From the NCBI RefSeq assembly GCF_004135385.1, contig NZ_CP035493.1, forward strand, positions 1,054,001-1,118,000: 64,000 nucleotides of DNA, written 5' to 3'. The notes beneath the pieces are model-generated. The model was not told where the DNA came from. It did not search any database and worked only from the letters and a program-made list of their open reading frames with translations. Of the stretch, positions 11,325 to 20,353 are shown one piece after another. Source of the stretch: Xylanimonas protaetiae (GTDB lineage Bacteria; Actinomycetota; Actinomycetes; Actinomycetales; Cellulomonadaceae). Every line of letters begins with the position of its first letter. The first letter of the stretch is position 1. Made by a program: the position numbers and the translations under genes.

Positions 11325-12259
11325 GCCTTGCCTCCCGAGCGCGAGTAGGGGTCGATGGCGTCGCGGAGGCCGTCGCCGATGAGCTGCATCGAGAAGGTCA
11401 GGGCGACGAGGAACAGGGACGGCGCGAGCAGCACCCACGGGGAGGTCAGCACCACGGACTGCCCGGCCTGGAGGATCGTGCCGAGCGACGTGTCGGGCGC
11501 CTTGACGCCCAGGCCGAGGAACGACAGCGCCGTCTCGGAGTTCACGGCGCCGACGACGCCGAGCACCGTCTGGATGATGAGCACCGAGCCCAGGTTGGGG
11601 ACCAGGTGCCGGCGGATGATCGTGAACGAGCCGACGCCCATGTAGCGGGCCGCGTGCACGTAGTCGAGCTCGCGCAGCTGGAGCGTGAGCGTGCGCAGCA
11701 CGCGGGCGTAGCCGATCCAGCCGAAGGCGGTCAGGGCGAGCGTGAGGATCAGCCAGCCGCCCGTGCCCGACGCCGAGCGCGTGATCATCGCGATGAGCAG
11801 GAACGAGGGGACGACGAGCAGCATGTCGAGGATCCACATGCCGACACGCTCGACCCAGCCCTCGAAGAAGGCGATGGTGGTGCCGATGAGGGCCGCGACC
11901 ACGGTGGTGGCGAGCGACGACAGGATGCCGATGAGCAGCGAGCGCCCCAGGCCCCGGGCGACGAGCGCGAAGACGTCGGAGCCGCCCGTCGTCGTGCCGA
12001 ACCAGTGCTCGGCGCCGGGAGGCTGCGCGAGGGCGAGGAAGTCGGGCTCGTCGTAGCCCCACCGCGCGATCATCGGGCCCACGAACGCGAAGACCACGAG
12101 CAGCAGCAGCATCACGACGCCGACGACGGCGGAGCGACGGCGCACGAAGCGGCGCGCGATGAGGGCGAGGCGCCCGGTGCGGCGCAGGGTGGTGCCCTGC
12201 TCGTCGGCGACGACCTCGGCGGCCGCCGCGGCGGTCACGGCAAGTTCGATGTCAGCCAT
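11321..12259 (-). CDS. Peptide ABC transporter permease (DppC type)
   Basis: A 312-residue inner-membrane permease. An N-terminal cytoplasmic tail and first helix (SAVVGVVMLLLLVVFAFVGP) are followed by the DppC/OppC core. The EAA loop is visible as ARYMGVGSFTIIRRHLVPN, and GLGVKAPDTSLGTIL is typical of the family. The ATG at 12259 has GAGAGGA upstream. It begins 12 bases after the first permease stop and its own stop overlaps the ATPase start by four bases. It forms a heterodimer with the upstream permease and couples to the dual ATPase. Confidence 0.92.
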
Positions 12260-12270
12260 GGTCCGTCCTC

Positions 12271-13251
12271 TCAGCTGATCCGGACGCGCGGGTCGATCCA
12301 GGCGACGGCGACGTCGGCCAGCAGCGCGGCGATGAGGGCGCAGGCGCCGCCGAACGCCGCGATGGCCACCGAGGCGTTGATGTCGTTGTTCACGAGCGAC
12401 GTGATGAAGTACTTGCCGAGCCCGTTGATCGCGAAGATCGTCTCGGTGATGACGGCGCCGGTGAACACGCCGGCGACCGTGAACGCGACGTTGACGGTCG
12501 TCGGGATGAGCGACGTGCGCAGGGCGTGCTTGCGGATCGCGACGTTGAGCGGCAGGCCCTTGGCCCGCGCGGTGCGCACGTAGTCGGCGTTCATCGTGTC
12601 GAGCAGGTAGGTGCGCTGCGTGAGGTGGTACGTGACGGCGGTGATCACGGTCAGCACGATCGTGGGCAGGATCAGGTGCTGCGCCAGGTCGCTGAGCTTC
12701 AGCAGCCAGTTGTGGCCCTCGTAGCTGTGCAGCCCCGTGACGTAGAAGAGCCGGAACCCGACGGCCTGGTTGAGCCAGATCGCGCCGATGACCACGCCGA
12801 GCGCGAGCACGGCGGTGGGCACGACGAGGAAGAACGTGGAGATGCCGCCCAGCACGCGGTCCTGCCACTTGTACTGGCGCGTCGCGGTGTACACGCCGAG
12901 GCCGACGCCGATGACGATGCCGAGCACGGTGGCGAGGCTGAGGAGCTGGACGGACGCGCCGATGCGGGAGGTGATGGCTCCGCTGACCGGCTCCTGGGTG
13001 GGGCTGAGTCCCCAGTCCCAGTGCAGGACGATGCCGGTGATCCAGTTCCAGTAGCGCTCGAAGATCGGCGTCTTGTCGTTGATGTTCGCCGCGGTCAGCG
13101 ACGCGTCGATCGACGCCATCGGGGGCCGGGGGTTGCGCGACAGGTAGTTGGATCGCGGGTCCATGAAGAAGGACGCCAGGAAGTACACCAGGGAGGTCGC
13201 CAGGAACAGCATCAACACGTAGTTGACGAGGCGTCGAGCAAGGAACCGCAC
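12271..13251 (-). CDS. Peptide ABC transporter permease (DppB type)
   Basis: A 326-residue permease from the GTG at 13251, giving the usual family N-terminus RFLARRLVNY followed by a membrane helix. A large outer loop and five further helices follow. The EAA-type loop is TARAKGLPLNVAIRKHALRTS. The start is uncertain: an in-frame ATG at 13275 adds eight residues, and neither has a clear ribosome binding site. TAGGTT eight bases before the GTG could mean a leaderless message, and a TATGAT box about 104 bases upstream could give a longer one. First gene of the importer operon. Confidence 0.88.
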   Translation of the reverse strand: MRFLARRLVNYVLMLFLATSLVYFLASFFMDPRSNYLSRNPRPPMASIDASLTAANINDKTPIFERYWNWITGIVLHWDWGLSPTQEPVSGAITSRIGASVQLLSLATVLGIVIGVGLGVYTATRQYKWQDRVLGGISTFFLVVPTAVLALGVVIGAIWLNQAVGFRLFYVTGLHSYEGHNWLLKLSDLAQHLILPTIVLTVITAVTYHLTQRTYLLDTMNADYVRTARAKGLPLNVAIRKHALRTSLIPTTVNVAFTVAGVFTGAVITETIFAINGLGKYFITSLVNNDINASVAIAAFGGACALIAALLADVAVAWIDPRVRIS

Positions 13252-13354
13252 AACGTCGAAACCTAAAGCCCCCATCAGTGTGGTCTGAACGCAGACGACG
13301 GGTTCGATCTCACTGTCCGAGATGTCTGCGCAGGTGAGGCGCCATTTGTGCGTG

Positions 13355-13360
13355 ATCATA
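13355..13360 (-). promoter_or_regulatory. Candidate -10 box for the peptide importer operon
   Basis: TATGAT on the minus strand, a strong -10 match in otherwise GC-rich DNA, about 104 bases before the first permease start. No good -35 was seen. It predicts an untranslated leader of roughly 95 bases. Confidence 0.4.
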
Positions 13361-13469
13361 ACGATTGCATCACACATCGGACATGGCGCTGTGGTGTAGG
13401 GTCCCGCCCCCGCGCACCCCGTTTTCGCCCCCTGGCCAGGCACGACACCCCGGGGCGGCGGGCTCCGCG

Positions 13470-13498
13470 GTGGCACGGCGGCGCGGCCGTGCCACGGT
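13470..13498 (+). promoter_or_regulatory. Leaderless -10 box overlapped by a 10-bp inverted repeat (DinB-like gene)
   Basis: CACGGT (13493-13498) lies six bases before the ATG at 13505. An inverted repeat with 10-bp arms (13470-13479 and 13486-13495) and a 6-base loop overlaps the box. It could be an operator or a terminator. Confidence 0.4.
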
Positions 13499-13504
13499 GG
13501 AGGG

Positions 13505-14119
13505 ATGACCGACAGGGATCCCAAGGAGACACTCCGCCACTACCTCCAGGAAGCCCGCGAGGCCCTCGTCTGGAAGACCGAGGGGCTCTCGGAACGCGAC
13601 CTGCGCATGCCGCGCACCGTGACCGGCACCAACCTGTTGGGGCTCGTCAAGCACTGCACCGCCGTCGAGATCGGCTACCTGGGGCACACCTTCGGGCGGC
13701 CCTTCCCCGCCATCGAGACCGAGGCGCCCTGGGCCCTCTCCTGGGTGGACCCCTCCGTCCCCGAGGTGCTGGAGGAGGACATGTGGGCGACGGAGTCGGA
13801 GCCGGCCGCCCGGCTCGTCGCCCTCTACCGCCGCGTGTGGGCGCACGGCGACGCGACCATCGCCGCGCTCGACCTCGACTCCCCCGGGCGCGTGCCGTGG
13901 TGGGACCCCACACGCGCCGACGTCACGCTCCACCACGTGCTCGTGCACGTCGTCGCCGAGCTCCAGCGGCACGCCGGCCACGCCGACATCCTGCGCGAGG
14001 GCATCGACGGCGCCGCGGGCGTGGCCCAGGGCCGCACCAACCTGTGGACGGCCGAGGAGGACCGGCCCGCCTACGTCGCGCGCCTGCGCGCGCTGGCCGA
14101 GCGCTTCCCCGCGGGCTGA
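13505..14119 (+). CDS. DinB-like / DUF664 family protein
   Basis: A 204-residue four-helix protein of the DinB/DUF664 superfamily. Key visible parts are NLLGLVKHC (His50), DVTLHHVLVHVVAELQRHAGHAD (the His cluster that completes the metal site) and WTAEEDRPAYVARL near the C-terminus. The fold is shared with mycothiol- and bacillithiol-dependent enzymes and often acts as a metal-dependent thiol transferase or isomerase. The substrate here is unknown. It stands alone, divergent from the peptide importer operon, and meets a minus-strand lipoprotein gene end to end (7 bases apart). Confidence 0.8.
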   Translation: MTDRDPKETLRHYLQEAREALVWKTEGLSERDLRMPRTVTGTNLLGLVKHCTAVEIGYLGHTFGRPFPAIETEAPWALSWVDPSVPEVLEEDMWATESEPAARLVALYRRVWAHGDATIAALDLDSPGRVPWWDPTRADVTLHHVLVHVVAELQRHAGHADILREGIDGAAGVAQGRTNLWTAEEDRPAYVARLRALAERFPAG

Positions 14120-14125
14120 CGCGCC

Positions 14126-15207
14126 TCAGCCGGCGGGCAGCACCTGGACGGCGTCACCGAGCACCCACAGCGCGTCGTCGGTGCCGCTGACCAGCGGAGT
14201 CGTCGCGCCGACGGCGATGCGCGCGTCAGGGACGAGCGCATCGTCCCCGAACCTGCCCGTGAGCACCTGGGCGGGAGCGCCGTCGTGCGTGACGACGACG
14301 AACAGCGACCCCCCGGCGATCGTCAGACCCGTCACCGTCCCCTCGCGCCCCAGCGCCAGGTCCGCCAGGTCCGTGCCCCCGGGCTCGCCCACGTCGCCGC
14401 AGCCCTTTCCCCAGGATCGCGCCACAGGGTCGTCGCGCCGTCGGGGCCCACGACGACCGCGGCCGACAGCGTGCCCTCGGCAGCGGCGAGCGGGACGGTG
14501 GTGCCGGCTGCGAGCTCGTCGGTCTCGAGGCGCATCGTCCCGTGGACGATCTTGGCCCCCACCTCGCCCCGGACGGCCACCGAGAAGAACCCGCCGCCCG
14601 CGGCGAGCGCCGTCGGGGTGCGCGTGAGGTGGACGGCCTCGCGCTGGCCCGCCGTCGTCACGCGCAGCACCTCGCCGCCGTCGGGGGTCGCGATCGCCAT
14701 CCACGGGCTCTCGTCGTCGGCGACGAGCCCGACGACGGCCGTCGCGTCCTGCCGCAGGGACAGCGCGAGCGAGCCGCCCGCGCCCAGCTCGCGGAGCACG
14801 GGCGTCTCGCCCTCGAGCCCGGCGACCCAGACGCGCCCCTCGTTCGTCGCGACGGCGGTGGCACGGGTCATCCCCGCGAGCGGGTCGAGCACCTCCAGCC
14901 GTCCCGAGGCGGTGACGATCTGGAGACCGTCCGGGCCGGTCGCCAGCGCCCGGCACGCGTCGACCGCCGTCCACGTGGTCACCGGCCCGGCGGGGGTCGG
15001 GACGGCGGGCCGCTCCGTGGCGCCCTCGGGCACGCACGCCGCGGCAGCCGTGAGGAGGTCCCACCCGTCGAGGACGGGTGCGACGGCGTCCACCTCGGGC
15101 TGCAGCGCCACGGGCTGCGGCCGGGGCGTGCACGCGCTGCTGACCAGCACCACGGGCAGCACCACGAGCAGCGACGCGATCGCGAGGCGAAGGCGGGTGC
15201 GGGACAC
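14126..15207 (-). pseudogene. Secreted lipoprotein, interrupted by a single-base frameshift
   Basis: The GTG at 15207 has GGAG six bases upstream. The N-terminus is a lipoprotein signal ending VSSAC (Cys26). The body has beta-propeller-like content (ATGPDGLQIV, NEGRVWVAGL, DGGEVLRVTT). Reading is continuous to about 14413, then continues in another frame from SWGKGCGDVGEP to LPAG at 14126. Adding one base to the four-C run at 14409-14412 restores an open frame of about 360 residues. Both halves look intact, so a sequencing error is more likely than decay. Function unknown; possibly a surface propeller protein. Confidence 0.7.
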
Positions 15208-15318
15208 GGCGGCTCCTTCGCGCGCAGAGACTCGGGCAGAGTCGTCGCGATGCTCCCGCACCGTCGCACGGGACGCAAGCCCGATACCGGACGTCTCGCC
15301 CCTCGGCGCGAGCGGCCC

Positions 15319-15324
15319 TAGGGT
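15319..15324 (+). promoter_or_regulatory. Candidate -10 box of the RidA gene
   Basis: TAGGGT, 35 bases before the ATG at 15360. The leader holds the ribosome binding site GGAAGG. Confidence 0.35.
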
Positions 15325-15359
15325 GCGAAGCGGAACCGTCTCGTCCGGAAGGTCCAGCC

Positions 15360-15743
15360 ATGATCGAGCGCATCAACCCCCCGTCGCTCTACCAGAGCCC
15401 GGTGTTCTCCCAGGGCACGATCGCCCCCGCCGGTCGCACGCTCTACGTCGGCGGCCAGAACGGCGTCGACGCCGCGGGGACCATGGCGGCCGGGGTGGTC
15501 GCCCAGGTGAAGCAGGCGATCGCCAACGTCCTCGCCGTCCTGGAGTCCGCGGGCGCGACGCCCGACGACGTCGCGAAGCTCACCATCTACCTCGACCATC
15601 GCGTCGACCCGCGCGAGGCCTACGCGGCGTCGGTCGAGGCCTGGGGCGAGCACCGCACGGCCGTGACGGGCGTGATGGTGGCGAGCCTCGCCGTGCCCGG
15701 CGCGCTCGTCGAGATCGAGGCGGTCGCGGCGCTCCAGGAGTAG
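15360..15743 (+). CDS. RidA family protein (enamine/imine deaminase-like)
   Basis: A 127-residue protein of the YjgF/YER057c/UK114 family, matching the usual length of about 125-130. TLYVGGQNGVDAAG and the C-terminal AVPGALVEIEAVAAL are family hallmarks. The residue that is Arg105 in true RidA (normally CR or VR before the last strand) is not present in that form, so it may be an Rid subgroup member without the canonical deaminase activity. RidA proteins hydrolyse reactive enamines from PLP enzymes. The ATG follows GGAAGG with seven bases between. Confidence 0.8.
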   Translation: MIERINPPSLYQSPVFSQGTIAPAGRTLYVGGQNGVDAAGTMAAGVVAQVKQAIANVLAVLESAGATPDDVAKLTIYLDHRVDPREAYAASVEAWGEHRTAVTGVMVASLAVPGALVEIEAVAALQE

Positions 15744-15777
15744 CGCGGACGGGCCGTCACGCCGCGACGACAGGCCC

Positions 15778-16203
15778 TCACGCCACGAAGATGCAGAACG
15801 GGTGCCCTGCCGGGTCGGCGAAGACCCGCAGCGGCTCCTCGGCGTCGCCGGACCGGTCCAGCAGCAGGAAGGCGCCCAGCGCGACCGCGCGCTCGGTCTG
15901 CGCGTCGAGCGTCTCGACGTCGGGCACCGTGGTGTCGAGGTGGAGCTGCTGCGGGATCTCGTCCGACGGCCACGTCGACGGCGGGAGGCTCTCCACCTGC
16001 TGGAACGCGAGCTGGATGCCGCCCGGGTTGCGCAGCACGAGCCAGTCCTTGGTCTCGGGCGCGACGTCGGCGACGTCCGGCTCGGACGGCTCGTCGCCCG
16101 CGCGGTACGTGAGGCCGAACAGGAGGCGGTAGAACTCCGCGAGCACGCGCACGTCCGTGGTGTCGAGCACCACCTGCGCGATCAGCGGGTGCGAGCTGCC
16201 CAT
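15778..16203 (-). CDS. VOC family (glyoxalase/bleomycin resistance-like) protein
   Basis: A 141-residue protein with two vicinal-oxygen-chelate modules: HPLIAQVVLDTTDVRVLAEFYRLLFG at the start and LHLDTTVPDVETLDAQ in the middle. The end, VFADPAGHPFCIFVA, is typical of this subgroup. The ATG at 16203 has GAGAGGT upstream. It is convergent with RidA and divergent from rlmC, which starts 60 bases away. Substrate unknown; single-domain VOC proteins range from dioxygenases to drug-binding proteins. Confidence 0.85.
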   Translation of the reverse strand: MGSSHPLIAQVVLDTTDVRVLAEFYRLLFGLTYRAGDEPSEPDVADVAPETKDWLVLRNPGGIQLAFQQVESLPPSTWPSDEIPQQLHLDTTVPDVETLDAQTERAVALGAFLLLDRSGDAEEPLRVFADPAGHPFCIFVA

Positions 16204-16263
16204 CGGTGTCACCTCTCCGGCGGCCGAGCCTGTCGAGACCAACGTATCGGCGAGAATGGCCGT

Positions 16264-17520
16264 GTGCAGTGCCACCACTACGACGCCGGACGGTGCCGCT
16301 CGTGCACGCTGCTCGAGGTCGCCTACCCCACGCAGGTGACCGACAAGGAGCACCACGTGCGCGAGCTGCTCGACCCGCTCGCCCCCGGCGCGCGGTGGCT
16401 GCCGCCCGTCACGAGCGCCGAGGGCGGGTTCCGCAACAAGGCCAAGATGGTGGTCACGGGCACGGTCGAGGAGCCCGTCATCGGCATCCTCGGGGCGCTG
16501 CCCGCCGACGCCGCACCGACGGGCGTCGACCTCACCGACTGCCCGCTCTACCCGCCCGCGCTCCAGGAGGCGTTCGGCCCGCTGGCCGAGCTCGTCACGC
16601 GCGCCCGGCTCCAGCCGTACGACCTGACGCCCGCGCGCGGCCGGGTCACGCCGCGCGACGCCGCGCGACGCGGCGAGCTCAAGCACCTGCTCGTGACCGT
16701 CTCCCCCGCCGGCGAGCTCATGGTGCGGCTGGTGCTGCGCTCGCAGGAGCCCGTGGCCCGGCTGCGCAAGCACCTCCCCTGGCTCCAGGCGTCGCTGCCC
16801 GCCCTGGCCGTGCTCTCCGTCAACGTCCAGCCCGAGCACAAGGCGGTGCTCGAGGGCGACGTCGAGATCGTGCTCACGGACCGCGAGACGCTGCCCATGA
16901 CGCTCGACGTCCTGCCCGGCGGGCTCACGCTGCACCTGCGCCCGCAGAGCTTCTTCCAGACCAACACCGACGTCGCCGCCGCGCTCTACCGGCAGGCCAA
17001 GGAGTGGGTCGACGCCGTCGCGCCCGCGAGCGTCTGGGACCTGTACAGCGGGGTCGGCGGCTTCGCGCTCACGTGCGCGGCACCGGGACGCCGCGTGACC
17101 GGCATCGAGATCTCCGCCGAGGCGGTGGCGTCCGCGCAGGTCACGCGCGCCGAGCTCGAGGCGACCGACCGCGGGCTCGCCGCGATGACGGGCGTGCGGT
17201 TCGCCGCGGCGGACGCGACGGCCTTCGCGCTCGGCTCCGACCCCGCGGACGTGCCCGAGCTCGTGGTGGTCAACCCGCCGCGGCGCGGCATCGGGCCGGA
17301 GCTCGCGGACTGGCTGGAGGCGGCCCCCGCCGGCGGGAGGAACCCCCGGTCGGCGCGCTGGGTGCTCTACTCGAGCTGCAACGCCGTCACGCTCGCGCAC
17401 GACCTGGAGCGCATGCCGTCGCTGCGGCCCACCCAGGTGCGGCTGCTCGACATGTTCCCGCAGACGCGGCACTACGAGGTGCTCACGCTCCTGGAACGGG
17501 CGCCCCTGGAACGGGCGTAG
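16264..17520 (+). CDS. rlmC: 23S rRNA (uracil(747)-C(5))-methyltransferase RlmC
   Basis: A 418-residue SAM-dependent methyltransferase of the TrmA/RumA/RumB group. The start MQCHHYDAGRCRSC matches RlmC from other bacteria and places three iron-sulphur Cys at 3, 11 and 14, with the fourth at 93 (TDCPLYP). The body has GFRNKAKMVV, QSFFQTN, the SAM motif DLYSGVGGFAL, VVNPPRRGIG and the YSSCN loop with the nucleophile Cys372. The GTG at 16264 has GAGAAT six bases upstream, suggesting a leaderless message. There is no N-terminal TRAM domain, which separates RlmC from RlmD. The last 38 bases overlap the convergent gene at 17483. Confidence 0.93.
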   Translation: MQCHHYDAGRCRSCTLLEVAYPTQVTDKEHHVRELLDPLAPGARWLPPVTSAEGGFRNKAKMVVTGTVEEPVIGILGALPADAAPTGVDLTDCPLYPPALQEAFGPLAELVTRARLQPYDLTPARGRVTPRDAARRGELKHLLVTVSPAGELMVRLVLRSQEPVARLRKHLPWLQASLPALAVLSVNVQPEHKAVLEGDVEIVLTDRETLPMTLDVLPGGLTLHLRPQSFFQTNTDVAAALYRQAKEWVDAVAPASVWDLYSGVGGFALTCAAPGRRVTGIEISAEAVASAQVTRAELEATDRGLAAMTGVRFAAADATAFALGSDPADVPELVVVNPPRRGIGPELADWLEAAPAGGRNPRSARWVLYSSCNAVTLAHDLERMPSLRPTQVRLLDMFPQTRHYEVLTLLERAPLERA

Positions 17521-19096
17521 ACCGCCCGCCGCGCACGGGGACGAGCGCCGCCGTCGCGGGGGCGGGCACCGGCTCGCTCAGCATGAAGGTCACGTCGTGC
17601 GGGTCGCACGTCAGGTCCAGCAGCACCCACGTGCCCGTCGGGACGCCGGGCGTGCCGTGCGCCGGCCACACCAGGACCCCGTCGCGCGGCAGGCCGCGCA
17701 GCACGGGCTCCGCGTTGCCGCGGGTGAGCCTCGTGCCGTCCACCGTGACGGTGAGCTGCTGCGGGCCGTGCACGGTGCACGCCCCCGGGAGCGTGACGAC
17801 GACGGTGCGGGTCGTGGGCGCGGGCGGCGCCGGGATCGGGGTGGGGGCCGGCTCCGGTGGGGCGACGGGAGGGTCCTGCGGCGTCGTGACGGTGGGCGGC
17901 GTGGCTGCAGGTGGCATGACGGCAGGCGGCGCGACGGCAGGCGGCGCGACAGGGGCCTCGGCCGCCGGGGTGTCGGGGGCCGGGGTGTCGGGGGCCGCCG
18001 GCACGACGGCGGGCTGCTGCTCGGCCGGCGGCAGGGCGGACGGCTGGGCGGGGCTCGGCGTCGTCGGGATCGGCGGCGTCTCACGAGGCGTCGTCGGACC
18101 AGGCCTCGTCGGACCAGGCCTCGTCGGACCAGGCGTCGTCGGGACCGGCACAGACGGACCAGGCAGCGACGGCCCGGGCGTCGGGCTCGGCGGCGTCGGC
18201 TGCGGCGAGGTCGGCTGCGACGGCACTGGGCTCGGCTCGGCCACGGCCTCGACGGACCGCGGCGCCGGTGCGGGCGACGCGGCCGGGGCCGCCATCACCG
18301 GCGCGCTCGGTGCGGGCGCGGGCGCGGGCACCGGCGAGGGCGCGCCGCCCGAGAGCACGACCGCCGCCGCGACGCCCGCGACCACGACCACGCTCGCGGC
18401 GGAGCCGCCCACGACGAGCGCCGCCCGCGGCCCTGCGAGGAGCACCTCGCGGACGGCGTCGACCACGCGGTCGCGCAGGGCGGCGAGCCCGGCACCGGCA
18501 CCGGCCAGCGCGAGCACGCCGCCCGCCCCGGCCGCCGGAGCACCCAGGGCGCCTGCGACGACGGGACCGGCCGTGGCCAGCCCGGCGCTGCCGGCCAGCA
18601 GCAGCGGGGCCGCGTCGCGCAGCGCCCACCCGGCCTGTCGCACGTCGATGAAGGCGCGCATGCAGTCCTGGCAGCCGAACAGGTGCGCCTCGAGCACCTG
18701 GCGCGTGCGGGCTGGCAGGCGGTGTCGCACGTAGTCGCCGAGGGCGCCCCGCGTCGTCGTGCACGCGCCCGCCTCCGCCGCGGCGGCGCGCGTGTGCACG
18801 GCGGCGAGCCCGGCAGCCAGGTTGCGCTCGGCCTGGCGCAGGCGGCGCGGCACGGCAGCGAGGGACAGGCCGAGGCTCTTGGCGATGGCCACGTCGTCGG
18901 CGGCGTCGACGTGCTTGAGCCAGAGCAGGCGCTGGTCGTCGTGCGGGAGCGCGGCGAGCGCGGCGCGCACGAGGTCGGGGTCGGCGGTCCCGGGGTCGCC
19001 CGGGGCCAGGCCGGGCGCGAGGGCGCGCATCCGGCCGAGAGCGTCGTCGACCGCACGCACCCCGGTGCGCGCCGGCTCCTGACCCCTCGTGACCAC
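17483..19096 (-). CDS. Sigma region-4-like HTH fused to a zinc anti-sigma motif, membrane helix and Pro-rich stalk
   Basis: A 537-residue chimera from the GTG at 19096 (the frame is open to 19192; GAGGGG lies eight bases before this GTG). Residues about 44-98 resemble sigma-70 region 4: LAALPHDDQRLLWLKHVD, then VAIAKSLGLSLAAVPRRLRQA. A ZAS-type zinc motif HLFGCQDC (His138, Cys142, Cys145) follows, then a hydrophobic Ala-Gly region, a clear membrane helix at about 223-248, roughly 180 residues of Pro-rich repeats, and a small beta-type C-terminal domain with two Cys. No sigma region 2 is present, so it cannot be a working sigma factor. It may be a membrane anti-sigma or surface-sensing regulator. 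It overlaps rlmC convergently. Confidence 0.7.
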   Translation of the reverse strand: MVTRGQEPARTGVRAVDDALGRMRALAPGLAPGDPGTADPDLVRAALAALPHDDQRLLWLKHVDAADDVAIAKSLGLSLAAVPRRLRQAERNLAAGLAAVHTRAAAAEAGACTTTRGALGDYVRHRLPARTRQVLEAHLFGCQDCMRAFIDVRQAGWALRDAAPLLLAGSAGLATAGPVVAGALGAPAAGAGGVLALAGAGAGLAALRDRVVDAVREVLLAGPRAALVVGGSAASVVVVAGVAAAVVLSGGAPSPVPAPAPAPSAPVMAAPAASPAPAPRSVEAVAEPSPVPSQPTSPQPTPPSPTPGPSLPGPSVPVPTTPGPTRPGPTRPGPTTPRETPPIPTTPSPAQPSALPPAEQQPAVVPAAPDTPAPDTPAAEAPVAPPAVAPPAVMPPAATPPTVTTPQDPPVAPPEPAPTPIPAPPAPTTRTVVVTLPGACTVHGPQQLTVTVDGTRLTRGNAEPVLRGLPRDGVLVWPAHGTPGVPTGTWVLLDLTCDPHDVTFMLSEPVPAPATAALVPVRGGRSTPVPGAPVPGA

Positions 19097-19276
19097 CGCG
19101 ACGACCCCTCGACTCCGCGTGCCTCGCACGCACCGGCGACCGGCCCCCCGACCGGTCACGCCGGGGCGTCGACCGCCCCCGCGGCGCCCCATGATGCCAG
19201 CGGCCAGGGTGCAGGGTCCATCGCGCGGACGAGCCGTCCGCCGCGGACACCGGACGACGCACGGGTCCGGGCCCGG

Positions 19277-20353
19277 CTACCGCACCGGCGCCGCCGTGCT
19301 CCCCGGCACGGGCTCCCGGTCGACCGCGGCGACCAGCGAGAACAGGTCCTTGGGGTCGGCGGGCTCGGCGACGAGGTCGAGCCACTGGAGCAGCGGGTCG
19401 GGCGCCCCCGTGGCGAGCAGGTCGTCGTGCACGAACCGCAGCGTGCCCACGTCCTCGACGGCGAACCCGACGGAGTCGAACACCGTGATCTCGTCGTCGG
19501 AGCGGCGCCCCGCGGCGCGGCCCGTCACGACCTGCCAGAGCTCGGTCACCGGGAAGTCGCCGGGCAGGTTCTGGATCTCGCCCTCGACGCGCGTCTGCTC
19601 CTCGTGCTCGACGAAGACCGACGCCCGCCGGAGCGTGGCGGGCTCCAGCTCCGTCTTGCCGGGGCAGTCGCCGCCGATGGCGTTGAGGTGCTGACCGGGC
19701 CGCACGTCGGCGTCGTGCAGCACGGTCGCGTTGCGCTTGTCGGCCGTGCACGTGGTGACGACGTCCGCGCCGCGCGCGGCCTGCGCGGCGTCGGCGCACG
19801 GTTCCACGTGAAACCCGAGCGCGGTGGCGTTCCGGACGAGCTTCGCGGTCGCGGCCGGGTCGACGTCGAACACGCGCACGTGCTCGACGCCGAGCTCCGC
19901 ACGCATGCCCAGGGCCTGGAACTCGGCCTGCGCCCCGGCCCCGATCAGGGCGAGGGTCCGCGCGCCGCGCGGCGCGAGGTAGCGGGCCGCGAGCGCCGAC
20001 GTCGCCGCGGTGCGCAGCGCGGTGAGGATCGTCATCTCCGCGAGGAAGGACGGGTAGCCGTTGTGGACGTCGACGAGCATGCCGAGCGCGGTGACGGTCT
20101 GGTACCCGCGCGACGGGTTGCGCGGGTGGCCGTTGACGAGCTTGAACCCGAACGTGCGGGCGTCGGCGGCGGGCATGAGCTCGATGACGCCGTCGCGGCT
20201 GTGCGAGGCGAGGCGCGGGCGGGTCTCGAGCTCGGGCCAGCGGGCGAAGTCGCGCTCGAGCGCGTCGGTGAGGTCCGCGATGACGGCCTCGGCGCCGCGG
20301 CGGGCGACCCAGCGCGCGGTGGCGGGGACGTCGAGGTACGGGACACGGGTCAT
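19277..20353 (-). CDS. Ornithine cyclodeaminase / mu-crystallin family protein
   Basis: A 358-residue NAD-binding enzyme. The N-terminal half has ELMPAADARTFGFKLVNGHPRNP (substrate pocket), the Rossmann motif is LALIGAGAQAEFQALGM, followed by RVFDVDP, and INAIGGDCPGKTEL-type residues close the site. Ornithine cyclodeaminase converts ornithine to proline and ammonia. The ATG overlaps the stop of the upstream amidinohydrolase gene by four bases (ATGA), so the two are co-translated. The pair probably converts arginine-derived substrate through ornithine to proline. The presence of GGDCPGK favours true ornithine cyclodeaminase over other family members. Confidence 0.88.
   Translation of the reverse strand: MTRVPYLDVPATARWVARRGAEAVIADLTDALERDFARWPELETRPRLASHSRDGVIELMPAADARTFGFKLVNGHPRNPSRGYQTVTALGMLVDVHNGYPSFLAEMTILTALRTAATSALAARYLAPRGARTLALIGAGAQAEFQALGMRAELGVEHVRVFDVDPAATAKLVRNATALGFHVEPCADAAQAARGADVVTTCTADKRNATVLHDADVRPGQHLNAIGGDCPGKTELEPATLRRASVFVEHEEQTRVEGEIQNLPGDFPVTELWQVVTGRAAGRRSDDEITVFDSVGFAVEDVGTLRFVHDDLLATGAPDPLLQWLDLVAEPADPKDLFSLVAAVDREPVPGSTAAPVR

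Noticed and set aside
17483-19192. A full sigma factor starting at the first possible codon (19192)
   Set aside because: The extra 32 residues are Gly/Arg-rich with no region 2 features, and the gap to the neighbouring gene is too small for one.
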